A stretch of 64,000 bases of DNA, from positions 33,188,101-33,252,100 of the forward strand of contig OZ034969.1 of the NCBI GenBank assembly GCA_964030785.1. The letters are read 5' to 3'. The position numbers and the translations under genes are program-made. Below are positions 1-11,970 of the stretch, piece by piece (the stretch's first letter is position 1; each line of letters opens with the position of its first letter). The stretch is from Siderastrea siderea (lineage: Eukaryota; Cnidaria; Anthozoa; Scleractinia; Rhizangiidae). The notes under the pieces were generated by a model that was not told where the DNA came from, did no database searches, and saw only the letters and a list, made by a program, of their open reading frames with translations.

Positions 1-1200
1 GAGGCTCTCAATAGCTGAGTGTTGCCCGGATCTTTATCCTTCTTCTGAATGGCTTCAGGGTGGACTCCTTCTCCCCAAACCTCTCTGCTCCACCTAGGGC
101 TACCTAGGTTCCAGTTGTAGGGTAGGGAATGTCCTCCAGATCTTTCTTTCCATCAGATGTTCGGCCTTGCTTACACTGCTGCTTTTCTGAACGTGTTTAA
201 CGCTGCTTATAGAGCCCACTTGTCCTTGCCATTTGCTTGGGACCGGTTCATCTGGACTTGTCGTCTTGTTTGTGAATCCGTACTTCTCTGTAAACTTGGC
301 GGATAGCCTTGCTGAGAACTGTGGATCATCGTCCGACAGTAGCTAGTCTGAGATACATTGTCTTTGAAATATGGCCTTGACGTGTACTGCTCCATCAGAT
401 GAAGTGGTGCGAGGAAGCTTCAGTACCTGAACATATCGTGAATAGCAGTCGATGCCTAGTATAAAAAGTGGACTTCTCAGTGACAATCAAGTTAGCAGCG
501 ACTTTGCCAAGATCGATAAGGAATTTCATGAGGAAGTATGCTGGATTTTTTTCGTAGACACGTGCTCTCCCATGCAGGTTAGCGTTAAGAACTTTTTCTC
601 TGCTTCCTCAAGTTGCGTGCTGGCTTGGCCGCAGAAACTGAAATTTTAAAAAGCAGCTACAGCTAACTGACATAGTCAGCAAAGCGCTTCCCTCCTAGTC
701 TGCGAAAGGTCTCGTTTCTTCACCATTGACGACGAACGTGACATAATAACAGCAGGTGCAAGTGACGAAGGCTTAGTCATGCAATATATGTGTACACATC
801 ATATGACAATGAATTCTAATTTTACTTGATAAGTTTGGGGTGCTGTACGTGATGTTGATGTTTACCTGGGATATTTAACAGGTAAAAACAACGGTGCATC
901 TTCAGCAAACATGTGTACGCAGCATAAGAGAAAGAATCCTTGAGGGCGCACGTGTTATTTAACAGGCAAATGTTGAAGTACATTTCAAGTATTTGTCTAG
1001 GTTTGCGTCAAATAGATTATTTGTGCGTGACGTAGCAAGAAGACCGGATACCTTTTGTTTTGCACATTTCAAACAGTATTATCGACCCTTGAGTCTTTAG
1101 TTGTAGCCATTAAGCCATTGAAACTCACCGAAAATTAAACAAATAGACGGGAAGGCAAACGGTCAAAGTGAACAACATAATAATGTTTCTTCTAAAACAA
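1..1200. other. Upstream spacer of block A, duplicated in block B
   Basis: No coding region is supported; short open frames here are not conserved in the paralogous copy. The stretch aligns along its length with about 42303-43640, with substitutions and small indels. The shared landmark GGCTTCAGGGTGGACTCC occurs at about 50 and 42356. It is the 5' flank of the first type I gene and marks the left part of segmental duplication block A; the block probably begins left of the window. Confidence 0.7.
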
Positions 1201-1328
1201 TTTCTCATAATTCCAGAGTGCTACTAAGACCTGCAATACGAGTTGATTTAGCTGTTTCAACAGGCAGGTGGATAAGTGTTCATGGTTTAGGCTAAGTTAC
1301 ACGTTCCCCCCTAGAGTTTGCTTCCACC
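1201..1328 (+). promoter_or_regulatory. Conserved 5' flank of type I genes
   Basis: A short box reading TTTCTCATAATTCCAGAGTG begins 128 bases before the start codon. Close versions lie before the other type I copies at 43641 (129 bases upstream) and 37760 (97 bases upstream, TTTCCCACAGTTCCAGAGT). A second shared stretch, around GTTGATTTAGCTGTTT, follows in each. Conservation in the more diverged 37857 copy suggests promoter or 5' UTR function; which one is inference. No clear TATA box was identified. Confidence 0.4.
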
Positions 1329-2288
1329 ATGCCAAGCTCTCCACCACCAGAAACCTCGCGGGAACAGCATATACCTTTGGCTGCAGACGCTGAGCCAGGT
1401 CCTAACTGGCCAGTTGCAAAACAGATTTGGGGAATCGCTTGGGAGTTTCATTGGGCTGGATTTGGTGTCCTCTTCAGCATTTTAGCTGTACGCTCTTTCA
1501 TCGCCTTAGCACAAGTTAGAAACCGACAAGGATTTAGTCGAAAGCCTTTGTATATCGCCATAAATGCTTTGCTCTTGACGTTAGGAACAACGCGAGCATT
1601 GCTCATGTTTCTTGACCCTTACTCGTCAGGAGACAATGGTGTCAAACTCCCAAACTGGCTTGCGAGGTTGCTCTATGGGATAACCTTTCCTTGTTTAACG
1701 TCTGCGTTTTGTTTGATCCTTTTGGCTTTTCGTGAGGTCGCTAAGATTCAAATTGGACCAAAAAAGATCCAAAGCGTACGCTTTGTTATTAGTGTCATTA
1801 TAACTCACTTTGCCCTTGAAATTACGGCGGCAATAGCAATCGCTGTGAGACCACACCTTGCGCCATTAATGATCGTATGTCAGTCGTTTTTCATCTTTTG
1901 GGAATTTCTTCTGTCCGTGGGCTTTATTTTCAGTGGTTTGAAAGTCATTTATCGCGCTAGAAGAGCACAGACAAAAATTGGGACAATCGAACTTAGAGAT
2001 GCCGCTGCGGCGAAGACGAGTGGAGTGCGGCGTAAAGAAAGGACTTCTAAAGTCGCTAAGGTCACCTACGCCACAAGTATCTTGGGATTTGTTGGTTGTG
2101 GTCTCCAGATTTATTCAATGGTTGGTGTTTATGGCTTGTATAACAAAGCTGTAAATCCTTCTCCTTGGCCATGGTGGGTGTTTCAGACATGTTTTCGATC
2201 GGTTGAATTCTGTATGGCTTGTACAATAGCCTTCAGTGTGATGCAACGCTCGGAGCAGCAAAATACTAATAGGAGAGACAACAAATGA
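1329..2288 (+). CDS. PRRT3/PRRT4-like seven-helix membrane protein, type I
   Basis: A 319-residue protein encoded in one exon. It resembles the conserved membrane domain at the C-terminus of vertebrate PRRT3/PRRT4, without their long proline-rich N-terminal region. The molecular function of the family is not established. The N-terminus is short and carries AEPGPNW (21-27) followed by tryptophans at 27, 34, 38 and 42. Seven hydrophobic segments lie near 43-63, 74-94, 112-135, 151-172, 180-206, 242-269 and 281-305. Between segments 5 and 6 is a basic loop (207-241). Motifs shared by all array members are RKP (71-73), LDPY (95-98), FPCLTS (120-125), CQSFF (184-188) and PSPWPWW (277-283). The ATG sits in a good context (CCACCATG). 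An AATAAA follows the stop by 77 bases. Its closest relative is the broken copy at 43770, in the duplicated block. An orphan-receptor-like or scaffold role is possible but unproven. Confidence 0.88.
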   Translation: MPSSPPPETSREQHIPLAADAEPGPNWPVAKQIWGIAWEFHWAGFGVLFSILAVRSFIALAQVRNRQGFSRKPLYIAINALLLTLGTTRALLMFLDPYSSGDNGVKLPNWLARLLYGITFPCLTSAFCLILLAFREVAKIQIGPKKIQSVRFVISVIITHFALEITAAIAIAVRPHLAPLMIVCQSFFIFWEFLLSVGFIFSGLKVIYRARRAQTKIGTIELRDAAAAKTSGVRRKERTSKVAKVTYATSILGFVGCGLQIYSMVGVYGLYNKAVNPSPWPWWVFQTCFRSVEFCMACTIAFSVMQRSEQQNTNRRDNK

Positions 2289-2364
2289 TAGGTAGCTACT
2301 CTTTGTATAGTGTAAGCGATTTCATTCTAAACGAATTTTTAGTTGGCGTAGCTAGCTGAATGAC

Positions 2365-2370
2365 AATAAA
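2365..2370 (+). terminator. Polyadenylation signal AATAAA
   Basis: AATAAA lies 77 bases after the stop codon of the first type I gene. The paralogous copy behind the 43770 pseudogene keeps AATAAA at 44789-44794, which supports its use. Confidence 0.5.
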
Positions 2371-2399
2371 TAAGATTTGACCACCAGAAATTAATCAAC

Positions 2400-2590
2400 A
2401 ACTTTTGAAAATGTCATTAAAGATGTGTTTATTGTTCATCGTGGTGTAAGACAGGTAAGATGAACGTTTATTCGTTTGTCTCACGATGGAATCGTTAGAC
2501 AACAACTCAAAGTCAATCGCGATCAACAACTCAAAGCGATTCCATCGGGAGACAAACGAATAAACGTTCATCTTACCTAACTTTTGAAAA
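2400..2590. mobile_element. Hairpin MITE-like insertion with 12-base direct repeats
   Basis: The two arms at 2453-2497 and 2535-2577 are near-perfect reverse complements (they share GATGAACGTTTATTCG). The whole insert is flanked by the direct repeat AACTTTTGAAAA at 2400-2411 and 2579-2590. In block B the same place (about 44820-44845) has a single, slightly diverged copy of this sequence and no insert. The paralogue therefore shows the empty site. There is no coding capacity. Confidence 0.75.
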
Positions 2591-3580
2591 CTTGTCTTGC
2601 TTCCGGGCATCATGTTTGTACAGGTACCGGTAGATTTAAGGTGGCGTCTTAGAATCTTTAAACATGGCATTTGTCAACTGAATCTATACTGCCTTGGCCT
2701 GTCCTCAAACGATCGAGATATCGAACAATTTACGAGCAATTAGGTAACAGAAAGGGAATAAAATTGAAGATCTTTTAGTCGATTTAACTCCATATTTCAT
2801 GGTTCTAGCTCGTAGCCATTTTGAATGGCTTAAAATCACATATTTATGTGTAAATTCCTCAAATTCTTATCGTATACAAGGAAATTGTACTGCGCTACTG
2901 TAGAATTCAGATAACAACAAAGCCGTATACAGAACAGAGTTTCGATAGTGCATCACTTTCAAAAATATATTTTCCAAATCAAGACCGCTCCAGCAATGTA
3001 AAATAGCGCAAAGTATGTGTAAAACATTCAGTTTCATGTTCCGGGAGTTTTATTCAGTTCGTCTGGTTTGTTTTCATATAATTCAGAAAAACGTGAATTT
3101 GGCTACTTCGTCATATTCTGGTGCAAAAAGTAAGTTTAGAATAGCCGCCCAAACTTTTTCATCGTTCCGGATAACCAGATGTGGTTTGGAATTAACCAGT
3201 AGCCATACATTGAACTTAGTTTATCTGGAGTTTTTATGCTTTCAAGTCAAATTTGTCAAATTTGGAAAGCGCTGGAGCGGTCCAAACTTTGAAGTCCGTT
3301 TGGGTTGTAATTTTGACGTTCAAATTGTTCCGGGATTTCTGTTCCGAGGATTTTGGGGAAACTTGAGGAGTAAAGGTAAGATGTTATTATAAGCTGATTC
3401 TAGAAGTTTAAACCAAATCTCAGCGCTCAGTTTTGTTAGAAAAGCAATTTTATCAATAAAGTAGCGTTTAATAAAAGCAAATCTCGCAATACTAATGAAC
3501 AGTACTTCTACATATTGACATACGTATTATTTCTCGATAAATTGCGCGTAAAATGCTAAAATTTCAAGGCAATCGAACAT
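2591..3580. other. Gene-free spacer, first part duplicated
   Basis: From 2591 to about 2870 the sequence matches block B at about 44840-45230 (for instance the run around 2686 and 44934). From about 2870 to 3580 it is unique in this window. A 12-base inverted pair, GACCGCTCCAGC at 2984 and its complement at 3270, is seen, but no clear element boundaries. The 125-codon open frame here shows no recognisable family or composition and is not called. Confidence 0.5.
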
Positions 3581-3639
3581 GAAATGACGATGTTATTAGA
3601 GTTTATTTTGATCGAGTCACCTCAACTGCTAAAGCGGAG

Positions 3640-3745
3640 GGGGGAGGGACAGGAGGGTAAATCTCCCTCCTCCCTACTTTTTCAGCCAATTTCTCCCTCC
3701 TCCCTACTTTTTGGGGCAATTTCTTTCTCCTCCCTAAACTTTCGC
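3640..3745. repeat. CTCCCTCC minisatellite, left copy
   Basis: About three imperfect units of roughly 30 bases, each containing TTTCTCCCTCCTCCCTAC. The same unit recurs in the same orientation at about 6250-6385, on the other side of the Penelope-like relic. The pair probably marks the ends of one insertion, because block B lacks both. Confidence 0.6.
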
Positions 3746-3879
3746 CTCCCAGCAGCCTTAAAGTGTACCTTCCTTAACGAGAATAAGCGCCGGGGCAAGA
3801 AATAGACGAATTATACTTATTTGAGAAGGAATATTACGGTATAGTAGGCCTAATAAGCTGTGACCTTCACTTGCTTCGC

Positions 3880-4155
3880 CCACGTTTGATAACTGGTTTG
3901 CATCACTGAACATTATAGTACAACGCTAAATTTTGGCGTACTCCCATTGGTCCAAATCGATCACGTGATGCGATAGTGTCTCTCCTCCGCGGGCGCCTGT
4001 CAGCGAACACTGTTCGTCTGGGCAATTTTCGCTCAAAATTTAGTGTTGTACAATATATGTTCCCTCGGAAATTTGATGTTCAAACTTCATATAAGCCCTC
4101 GAACTGCGTTCTCAGGTAATATTTGTTGTGAACATCAAATTTCCTCGGGCAACAG
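3880..4155. repeat. Two nested inverted repeats
   Basis: GTACAACGCTAAATTTT at about 3917 is mirrored, with one change, at about 4036-4052. A second pair around AACATCAAATTTCC lies at about 4060-4087 and 4122-4151. They sit between the left minisatellite and the Penelope-like coding relic and may be its 5' non-coding region. No ribozyme core was found. Confidence 0.45.
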
Positions 4156-4409
4156 TGCCTTCGACAGAAGGATTATTTAATTGTTACTCACTACTCTGTT
4201 ACTATCAGAGACTTGTAATATTGGAGGAATCCAAGCAACGCCCTAAAAAATCACTCTAAACAAATAGATGTTTTGACCGTTCAAGAAACCAATGTTTAAA
4301 AAGCCTAAGCAAAGTACTTCCTCGGAGTAACGGCGTCCAAGTGACCAAATGTTGGGGGCTCAAAAGCTAATCAAAGGCCAGCTTTTTCCTCATTAAAAGT
4401 AGTGAAGTC

Positions 4410-6240
4410 TAGCCGGTGTTTTTACAAATCTGTTGGAGCGCGAGCATCCAGGTAAATTGCAGCGGGCTATTTTTTTCCTACAACAAAAGGCACCAGTTTA
4501 TGAGGGATTTCAAGCAGTTCGCAAGACGTATGCGCCTGCAGTATATATTTCAAGGGGAAAATAGCGATCCCCACCCTTTCCACGTGAAATCGGACTGGAT
4601 ACCACCCATCCAGCCATCAGTGACGCTTCGAAGTTATTTAGAAGAGGTTAAGATCAGCCTTGCGAATATTCAAGTGCGCAGACCAAAAGATAATCTGCCA
4701 CACAGAGAGCGACGCGCGCTAAAAGATTTAATTACAGACGAAGAAACATCGTTCTCAAAAAAGCAGCTAAGGGAACCGCAACCATCATAGTGAACAGACA
4801 AGATAAAAATTAAGGAGGGCCAGAGTCTACTTGACGACAGAAATAACTACCGGCCCCTAGTTGAGCCAATGATAGAATCCACATCCCAAAAAGTTCAGCA
4901 GCTAGTAAAATACCTCAGTCAAGAAGGAGATATTGACTCAATGAAGGAAAAGTGGCTTTCCATCACAACTAATCCGACGAGAACTCTAGTGTTTACACAC
5001 TTACAAAGATTCACAAACCGACTCTAGTTGGTAGACCTATCATATCAAGGTGTGTCAGCTCAACAGAATTCATTTCATCATTCGTTGATAGACTTGTTCA
5101 GCCTATAGCACGATCACAAAACTTGTATCACAAAGATACGACAGACTATAAACTTTGTTGAAAAGACAAAATTGCCTGTCAACGTTATCCTAGTCTCAAT
5201 GGACGTCACTAGCCTCTACACAAACATACCACAAGAAGAGGGCGAAAAAACGGTATGCCAAGCATACCAAGATTTTTAGGATAAAAAGCCCCCCATTCCA
5301 GTCGGATACCTCAGAGAAGTGCTTAGTCTTATTCCTAAGGAAAACTCTTTCCAATTCAATGGAAAAGATTACTTACAAACCCATGGTACTGCTATGGGAA
5401 CGAAAATGGCCGTAGCTTTCCTAACAGTTTAATGGCCAACATTGAGAACAAAATACTTAGACAGAGTACCCATAAACCGCTAGTGTGGAAAGGATTCATC
5501 GATGACGTGTTTTCACTGTGGGAAATAACAAAAGGTGAAGTAGAATTGACTTTATTGAGCAGGCAAATAAGTTTCATCCCACTATCAAATTTACGGCTGA
5601 AATTTTCAGAAAGAAATCACATTCCTTGATAAGAACGTGCACAAAGGGCAGAGGTGTTATGAAGAATCACTGCTAGACGCGTGAACGCATTACAAACTTA
5701 CGGAGACGTTTCAGTAGACAAATTTTTATTCGTGCCACCCACCACGTGTTACTAAAGGTTTTATCGAAGGGGAAGCACTCAGGCTTCTTAGAACAAACCC
5801 CTCTAAAACTACGTTTGAGGTGAACATAAAGGACTAGGTTATGTCTCACTTGATATCTAGAGGATATCCAGTTAGCCTGGTTAAAAAACAGCTTGGCAAA
5901 GATCAATTCAGTGACAGGCACTTTGTTCTAACGTAGAAAAATCAAACCGCAAGAAAGAAAAACTTGCCATTTGTAACACAATACTGCCCAGCACTACCTG
6001 GTCTCAAAAACATACTAAGAGAGAAATGGCACCTTATACAAAACCATCCAAGGTCAAAAGAAATTTTCAAGGAGCCTCCTCTCTTATCGTACAGAGGAGG
6101 CAAATCTCTCAAAAACATTCTAGTTAGAGCTAAGCTGTTAAGGCTTAGAAAATACCACGTAAGTTTGACCAAGGGAGTCCCAAGGGACCTAAGGGGATAC
6201 CGTCCCCCATCCCTTGCCATCACGCAAGTTAAAATTCCAT
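4410..6240 (+). pseudogene. Penelope-like retroelement relic (reverse transcriptase)
   Basis: Reading + in several frames gives a broken Penelope-type reverse transcriptase. At about 4500-4790 is the N-terminal part, with WIPPIQPSVTL and RRPKDNLPHRERRALKDL. At about 5195-5260 comes the catalytic strand MDVTSLYTNIPQEEG. At about 5385-5450 are GTAMGTKM and ANIENKIL, and at about 5490-5520 FIDDVFSLWE. The C-terminal part at 5964-6242 includes LPFVTQYCPALPGLK and SLKNILVRAKLLR. Several frameshifts and stops interrupt it, so no functional protein is possible. No GIY-YIG nuclease region was recognised after it. Flanking CTCCCTCC minisatellites and absence from block B show a later insertion. Confidence 0.8.
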
Positions 6241-6249
6241 AAAATCACT

Positions 6250-6385
6250 CCCTCATCCATCTCTCCCTACTCCCAACATTTTATTTTCTCCCTCCTCCCT
6301 ACATTTTTGCACCGATTTCTCCCTCCTCCCTACTTTTTTTTTGGCCATTTCTCCCTCCTCCCTATTTCGTTCCTCCCCCCTCAAA
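6250..6385. repeat. CTCCCTCC minisatellite, right copy
   Basis: Four or so imperfect units of TTTCTCCCTCCTCCCTAC-type sequence, in the same orientation as at 3640-3745. It ends at about 6385, where homology to block B (47100 onward) resumes. Confidence 0.6.
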
Positions 6386-7212
6386 ACGTGAGAGAGAATC
6401 GATCAAAAAAGTTGAAAGGAATTTTAATTGCCAAAATTGAGTTTTTCCTCTTTAATAAACTGCTCAAGGTATATTTAATTTACAAGTTCATAAAATTTGA
6501 AGCATTTTTTTCAATAAATTTATCATGCGATAGGTATATCTCTATCTGCCACCCTTTTTGTTAACACCGATCCACTTATACACGTTTCATTATATAATTT
6601 TAATACTATCCGTTGGTTGGGGATTTATCTTTTCATATTTATTTTAATTATGATTTGCGTACGTTTCAGCCGTCAAAACCTGACGCTAATCTTATTTACA
6701 GTAAGTTCAAAGTACTGCGGGTGCATTAATTAAATTAACGTACTGACTAAGCGTGGCTGGAAGTGGAGTTACATGTAGTACTTGTTTTAGTTGATTCTGT
6801 TCTCTTCCTGGATAAATTTCGGTTTAATTAATTAAAAGTTGATTTATCATTTCATCTGTGTAATAAAATCTTGATATCTTGAAATTGTGGACGGCGAAGT
6901 TTCATGTCGGTCCATTTCAGAGGAATATTGACTAAACGTTCTCAGCTGTACGTGATAGGACACGTCATAAGATAAGACTGACAAGAATGGACAACACGAA
7001 TGGGTCTAGCCAACTACAAGCCTTGTTCTGGGAGTTGTCTAGGCAACGCAAATCTCACACTACGCTTGTGCCTTATTTGAAGACACTTTGAGTAACTTAT
7101 GTTGTAACTTATTACCACATAATTTTTCTTTTGCCATGAAAAGTGAACCACGCTAAGGAGATAAAAACTGTGTACAGCAACCAGATCAAATTAGTTTTAC
7201 TTGCGTACGATT
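6386..7212. repeat. Conserved spacer module, copy A (left part)
   Basis: No gene seen. The segment matches 47100-47918 closely. Its right part, from about 6745, matches 59290-59755. A more diverged version is present at about 40760-41075 behind the 37857 gene. A shared island contains GTCAAAACCTGACG (about 6674), with its GTCA/TGAC inverted ends kept in all three full copies. This is the duplicated spacer between type I and type II genes. Confidence 0.7.
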
Positions 7213-8353
7213 TTAAGGTGGCTTGCGGCTATTTATTAGCGCGGAGGCTCCAAGTTATGAATCAAATTTTCGGCAAGTAAACCTTAACCGATTTCAGTGA
7301 TTTTTGGTATTCTTAACAAAGAATGTTCGAAGTTTACAACACTTTTATTTTTAGGGCAAACAAGTTCAATGATTAAGAGACAGTACAAGCGCTATTCGAA
7401 GACCACCCTTTTCAGGGAAACGCGAGTATTTCCATTAAACAAAGATAGGTTGTTTTCTAATTAAGCTCAATAAGTTCTAAGACTTCAAGGCTAGCTATGA
7501 GCAAGTTTCTACGAAATCGGCTGGATAGAAATTTCTGCACGGTGGATTGTTGAATTTTGGCTTCAAAACATTTTGTTTGTGTAATTGCCTCAGCTTTTGC
7601 AAGAACACTAACGTAATGCTAAGATCGCACATATTTTTTGACAGCTTGATACCACCTAAAAATCTACTGAAAAATCAGAAAAGATCGGAAACTCGCAGTA
7701 AAATCTACAAGCAAATGAAGAACAGTGTGTTTATAGTGCGTAACTTGTGAATCTGAAGATATTCAAGTTTATTCATGTAGTGTTTTCACAAGTCGAATAA
7801 ACTTGAATATCTTCAGATTCACACGTTACGCACTATTAACATGCTCTTCTTCATTTGCTTGTAGATTTTACTAGGCGTTTCCGATCTTTTCCCATTTTTC
7901 AGCAGTGTTTTAGGTGATATCAAGCTGTCAAAAAATATTTGCTATCCCAGCATTACGTTAGTGTTCTTGCATCAGTTGAGGCAATTACACAAACAAAATG
8001 TTTTGAGGCCAAAATTTAATAATCAACTGTGCAGAAATTTCTACCCAGCCGATTCGGTAGAAACTTGCTCACGGCATACTTTGAAGTCTTAGAAATTATC
8101 GAGCTTAATTAGAGAAAAATCTATCTTTGTTTAATGAAAATATTTGCGTTTTCCTGAAAAGCGTTGTCTTGGAATAGTGCTTGTTTCTCGTAATCGTTGA
8201 ACTTGTTTGCCCTAAAAATAAAAGTTTTGTAAAATTCGAACGTTCTTTGTTTAGAATACCAAAGATCACTGAAATCGGTTAAAGCTTACTTCCCGAAAAT
8301 TCCATCTACAAAATGGAACCTCCGCGGTAATAAATAGCCGCGAGCCACCTTAA
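7213..8353. mobile_element. Foldback (long inverted repeat) element in a TTAA site
   Basis: Two arms of about 560 bases (7217 to about 7770 and about 7795 to 8349) are reverse complements with scattered differences. The short centre includes TTCATGTAGTGTTTTCAC. The termini read TTAAGGTGGCT and AGCCACCTTAA. Blocks B (47919-47922) and C (59756-59759) both have a single TTAA here and otherwise continuous homology, so the empty site is directly visible and the target duplication is TTAA. The 67-codon open frame inside is not conserved between the arms and is not a gene. Confidence 0.85.
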
Positions 8354-9480
8354 ATTGAAATTGAATCACCGCAGCGTGCACGATTTGTTGCTTAGCGAAT
8401 TCACCTCTGTGAGCGTGGGTTCAGGTTCCTTCAATGTGTAGCAAAGGAAAAATAGGGACAACATAGTGATTTTTCCGCTTTAAAAATATGTAATAAGTAT
8501 TTTGAGAGTTTCCTTATTCACGCAGTCAAGATTCGATACTTGACTATTTTCCATAGTGTTCTTAAAGTAAAAATATTATCAGTCATTTTGTGAGCACGTG
8601 CATGATTTTTTAACTTTCTCTTCTGAGCTTCCTGCGCCTGTTTCGACTTCTAAAAATGTACATGTAGAGACCTCGTGGATGATATTGGTATTTATCAACA
8701 TAGCTTCAGGCTATAAGTAGTCATAAACATGCGACGCTAAACAGAGAGGTGATATTAACAGGTTTCGCTAAACATTTTCCATACCCTGCAGAGATAATAA
8801 AGAATTTTCCTGTAGGAAACGCCATAAGCTCAATGCAGTGAAGCTTTTCTTGAATGCGCCATGAGAGGATCAGATTAAACATTTATCACTTGGGGAAAGA
8901 ACTTCGCCGCGTCCTTTCATTGGCTATAAATTATGTATCCAAAATTTCAAATTACATTGTTTATGCAAAGTTACCTCTTACCCCTATTGCGTGATTGCAG
9001 AAAAATAAATATTCAGTGAATAAATAAAGTCTGCTTTAGACGAAACATCCACATCGATCTTCAGTCTCTCTTAAAGTACAAACATCGATAGCAAGCAGGT
9101 AAGTGCGCGCCAGAAATGATAACCGAATTTTCTTTTTTGATCGAATTAAATCAACTTGAGTTATTAAGTCTTTAAATTACTGTATGGTCTTTACAATGGT
9201 TTCATAACAGGTTTTTCCTTTTACACCTTAATTCTAACTGGATTTATTTAGGTCATGTCAGTAAACACTCAAATCGTCGTGTGCAATTGCTGATATCTAC
9301 TACTGATCGCCCAATTTGTAAATTAAAGTCTAGTGGATAACAGGCAACATCGTTAAATGTCTTAACTTACGCCCTCTATCGGTTTTTTGCTGTTTTAAAA
9401 TTCAAATTAAGTTCAATTACACGTGCTTTTCACGCTTTGTTCGAATTTGAGCTTTTGTAACACAACACCGGTATTGCTTT
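8354..9480. repeat. Conserved spacer module, copy A (right part)
   Basis: Gene-free. It continues the homology of 6386-7212 to block B (47923-48728) and block C (59760-60775). Block B lacks the equivalent of about 9175-9490, which block C retains to about 9350. Confidence 0.65.
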
Positions 9481-11970
9481 TTGTTGAAAATGGTTTGACT
9501 TTCAGCCCATAGTACTAAGTTCTAAAGCTTGTTTTCATTCTTACACGTTTGTAAATGAAGAATCCAAAGCTGAGCGAACAGATTTCAGTAACCATTATAC
9601 CTTCAGTAACAAAATTTCTCCATTGCATTTCCTCGACAAATCGCGATTTGATATTAAACTTGCACTGTTAAATGGATTACCTTCATGATATGATCTTTAA
9701 CAAGGCTATTTCCCCCCAGAAAACCAACAAGTACCAAATTAAAGGCGAGGAAAATTGTTAGCAGTTGGATCAGAAATTTGGTTTTATATTGAAAACTCCA
9801 ATGAAAAGCTATTCTTGCCATTACAATTATTGCACCTATTTTGCACGTACATTCCTCATATTTCGATATGTGAAACTTTTTAAATCAAACTAAAATTAAA
9901 ATTGACCCCTTTTCAATTGTAGTCCCCTCAAGCGTGGAACCTGGTTGGTAAATTTTCATAGCAAGTTATCAATGTTGGCTTAGTCAAAATATAGTCCTAA
10001 AAACAAAGGGTAACAATATTGCGAAAAATTCCGGCTCACAAAAAGTAAGTCTATCCTCTTTGGAGTTGTCTAATCAACAACTGATGTCAGTACACTACGC
10101 TTTTATCAATCATTTTGTCCCAAAACGTTTTATTTGTTTACAAAATACTGTTCATTTTGTCGACAATCGCCGTGAACATGCTGAAGTAACAAATAATCGC
10201 GAAAACAATAAGACAAGCATAATCGTAAATTTGATCGTTCGCAATTGACTCTCTGTTTAGCGTCTTCGCCTCATTCTGCGAGCGTAGGTATATAGCTGAG
10301 TGTCTGTGTTATTATTATTATTACTATTATTATTATTATTATTATTATTAATGGTAGTTAATTTCTTCCATTTTATAAGCAACTCATTTATTTATTTTTA
10401 TTTCGTTTACCGCAGGTGAGGTTTCCCAATTTGGGAAAATCGTTTCCTTAACAATTTCTAGCCTAAAGCTAAGCAAAACAGCAAAATAGGAATGAATTCT
10501 AAATTCAAACCGTTAGTTAATTACCCTGGAAAAGTACGCGCAAAATGTAAATGACCTTGCCATCTTGAAGTGGGCGTTGAAAACATTAGCCCGAGGAGTC
10601 TCTTAGTGGAAAAAAAAAACGATACGAATGATGCTGTTTATTTTTCAATATTTTGCAAAGTGAGGTTGAGAACTTTCCCTATTGTGAGACTGGATAAATT
10701 TGAAGTGAATCTTTTCAAACTGCGGACTCAAGACTGGATGCGTGACTGTTTCGTACGATGTTTTCCAGGTAAACAACCTAGCAGCTGCAGCTATTGATAT
10801 TCCTTTTCTGACCTTCCGTGTACCTGTTTGAACTTGAAATACACATAATTGGACCTCTTGGACGAAATCATAGAAGAGCTATAAACAATGAGTCATGTTT
10901 AAGGTTTATGACATTTGCAAAACGCCAAATTGTTGTTTTGATGCTCTGTTGGCTATTTCCGCTTACGTCTCGTTATCATCACGTGAAGGCAGAAAAGTAA
11001 ATATCTCGTGGACAAATAAACTATGATTCTCGTCGATTAAAAAAATAACAATAAACTTCCTCTGCCTCTAGCTAGGTATAGTCTCTCTGTGTGGAATCCT
11101 CCAAACGTAAGTGCAAACCGCAAATACAAACTGAAATTACTTTCCCTTGATTCCAATTTGAGCTAGTCGGTGATTTTAATGAAACAATCTCAGTATTATT
11201 ACAATGTAAAAATGTATCATGTACATGTTTGTAGTTTTATGTCTCATTTTCACCGCGTACAAAAAGTGTCGCTCTGCTTTAAGGGATAGCATGCACAATT
11301 GAAAACTGCGACAACTACTATTGATAAAAGGTCAACGTCAGTTATTATGTTATCTAACACTTTTTGTGCCGTTTTCTAGATCAAAATAGATTCTCTAACC
11401 CCAATTAGTCAAAGGTTACTTGAGTTACAGCGCTTCATCATTGTTGACGATGGGTTGACTTCAGACCCCAGAATAGATCAAAAGCCTTTCTTCTGGATAC
11501 CGATGTAATGGATACATGAAAGACATATCTATGAACTGCGGTATTAACGTAAAATGAGTAGAATAATCTTTGCAGTGTGTTCCAATTTAATTATTTGCTT
11601 TTTTAGCCTCAAGGTCACGACGAATTTCGAACCTATGGTCTCTGCTATACCGGTGCTACAACGGGTCGAGATGTTGGGAGCAGGCGAACGTTTCTCAAAA
11701 GCCCAAAACCTTTTCGGGCCGATTTCGGGCACGAAAATTCACACTGTAACTTGTAAACAAAGCCGTTTCTAAGCATGAAACTTTGTAATAAGTCGGTTAA
11801 CACTTCCTGGTCTTAAACAAAGGTTAAAATGACAGCCTTGAAGAATGAGTGGTTCACGTTTGTACAAAATGCTTTCTAGATCCGAAATGTTTTCGGGGCT
11901 TTTGAGAAACGCTCGCCAGGTCCGATGTAGCCATGTGGAATGGATGACGCGAGGTATTAGAACCCCCAAC
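9481..11970. repeat. Spacer paralogous to about 48765-51268
   Basis: Long gene-free stretch aligning with block B, for example TTGGAGTTG(T/C)CTA at 10060 and 49585. Open frames at 10570 and 10818 have counterparts at 50088 and 50341, but reading frames are broken by indels or the coding sense is not maintained. I treat them as spacer. A piece near GAAGTGGGCGTTGAAAA (10567) also recurs, diverged, at about 34680. Confidence 0.6.
10309..10351. repeat. ATT microsatellite
   Basis: About fourteen ATT units with one interruption. Block B lacks the tract at the corresponding place (about 49870), so it expanded or arose after the duplication. Confidence 0.9.

Noticed and set aside
1329..2288. Classical rhodopsin-type GPCR
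   Set aside because: Seven helices are predicted, but no DRY, CWxP or NPxxY motifs are present. The match to PRRT3/4-type sequence is better.
3015..3392. 125-codon open frame on the + strand as a gene
   Set aside because: No family resemblance, composition like the surrounding AT-rich DNA, and no paralogous copy in block B.
4410..6240. Functional reverse transcriptase gene
   Set aside because: Motifs fall in several frames with stops between them, so it is a relic.
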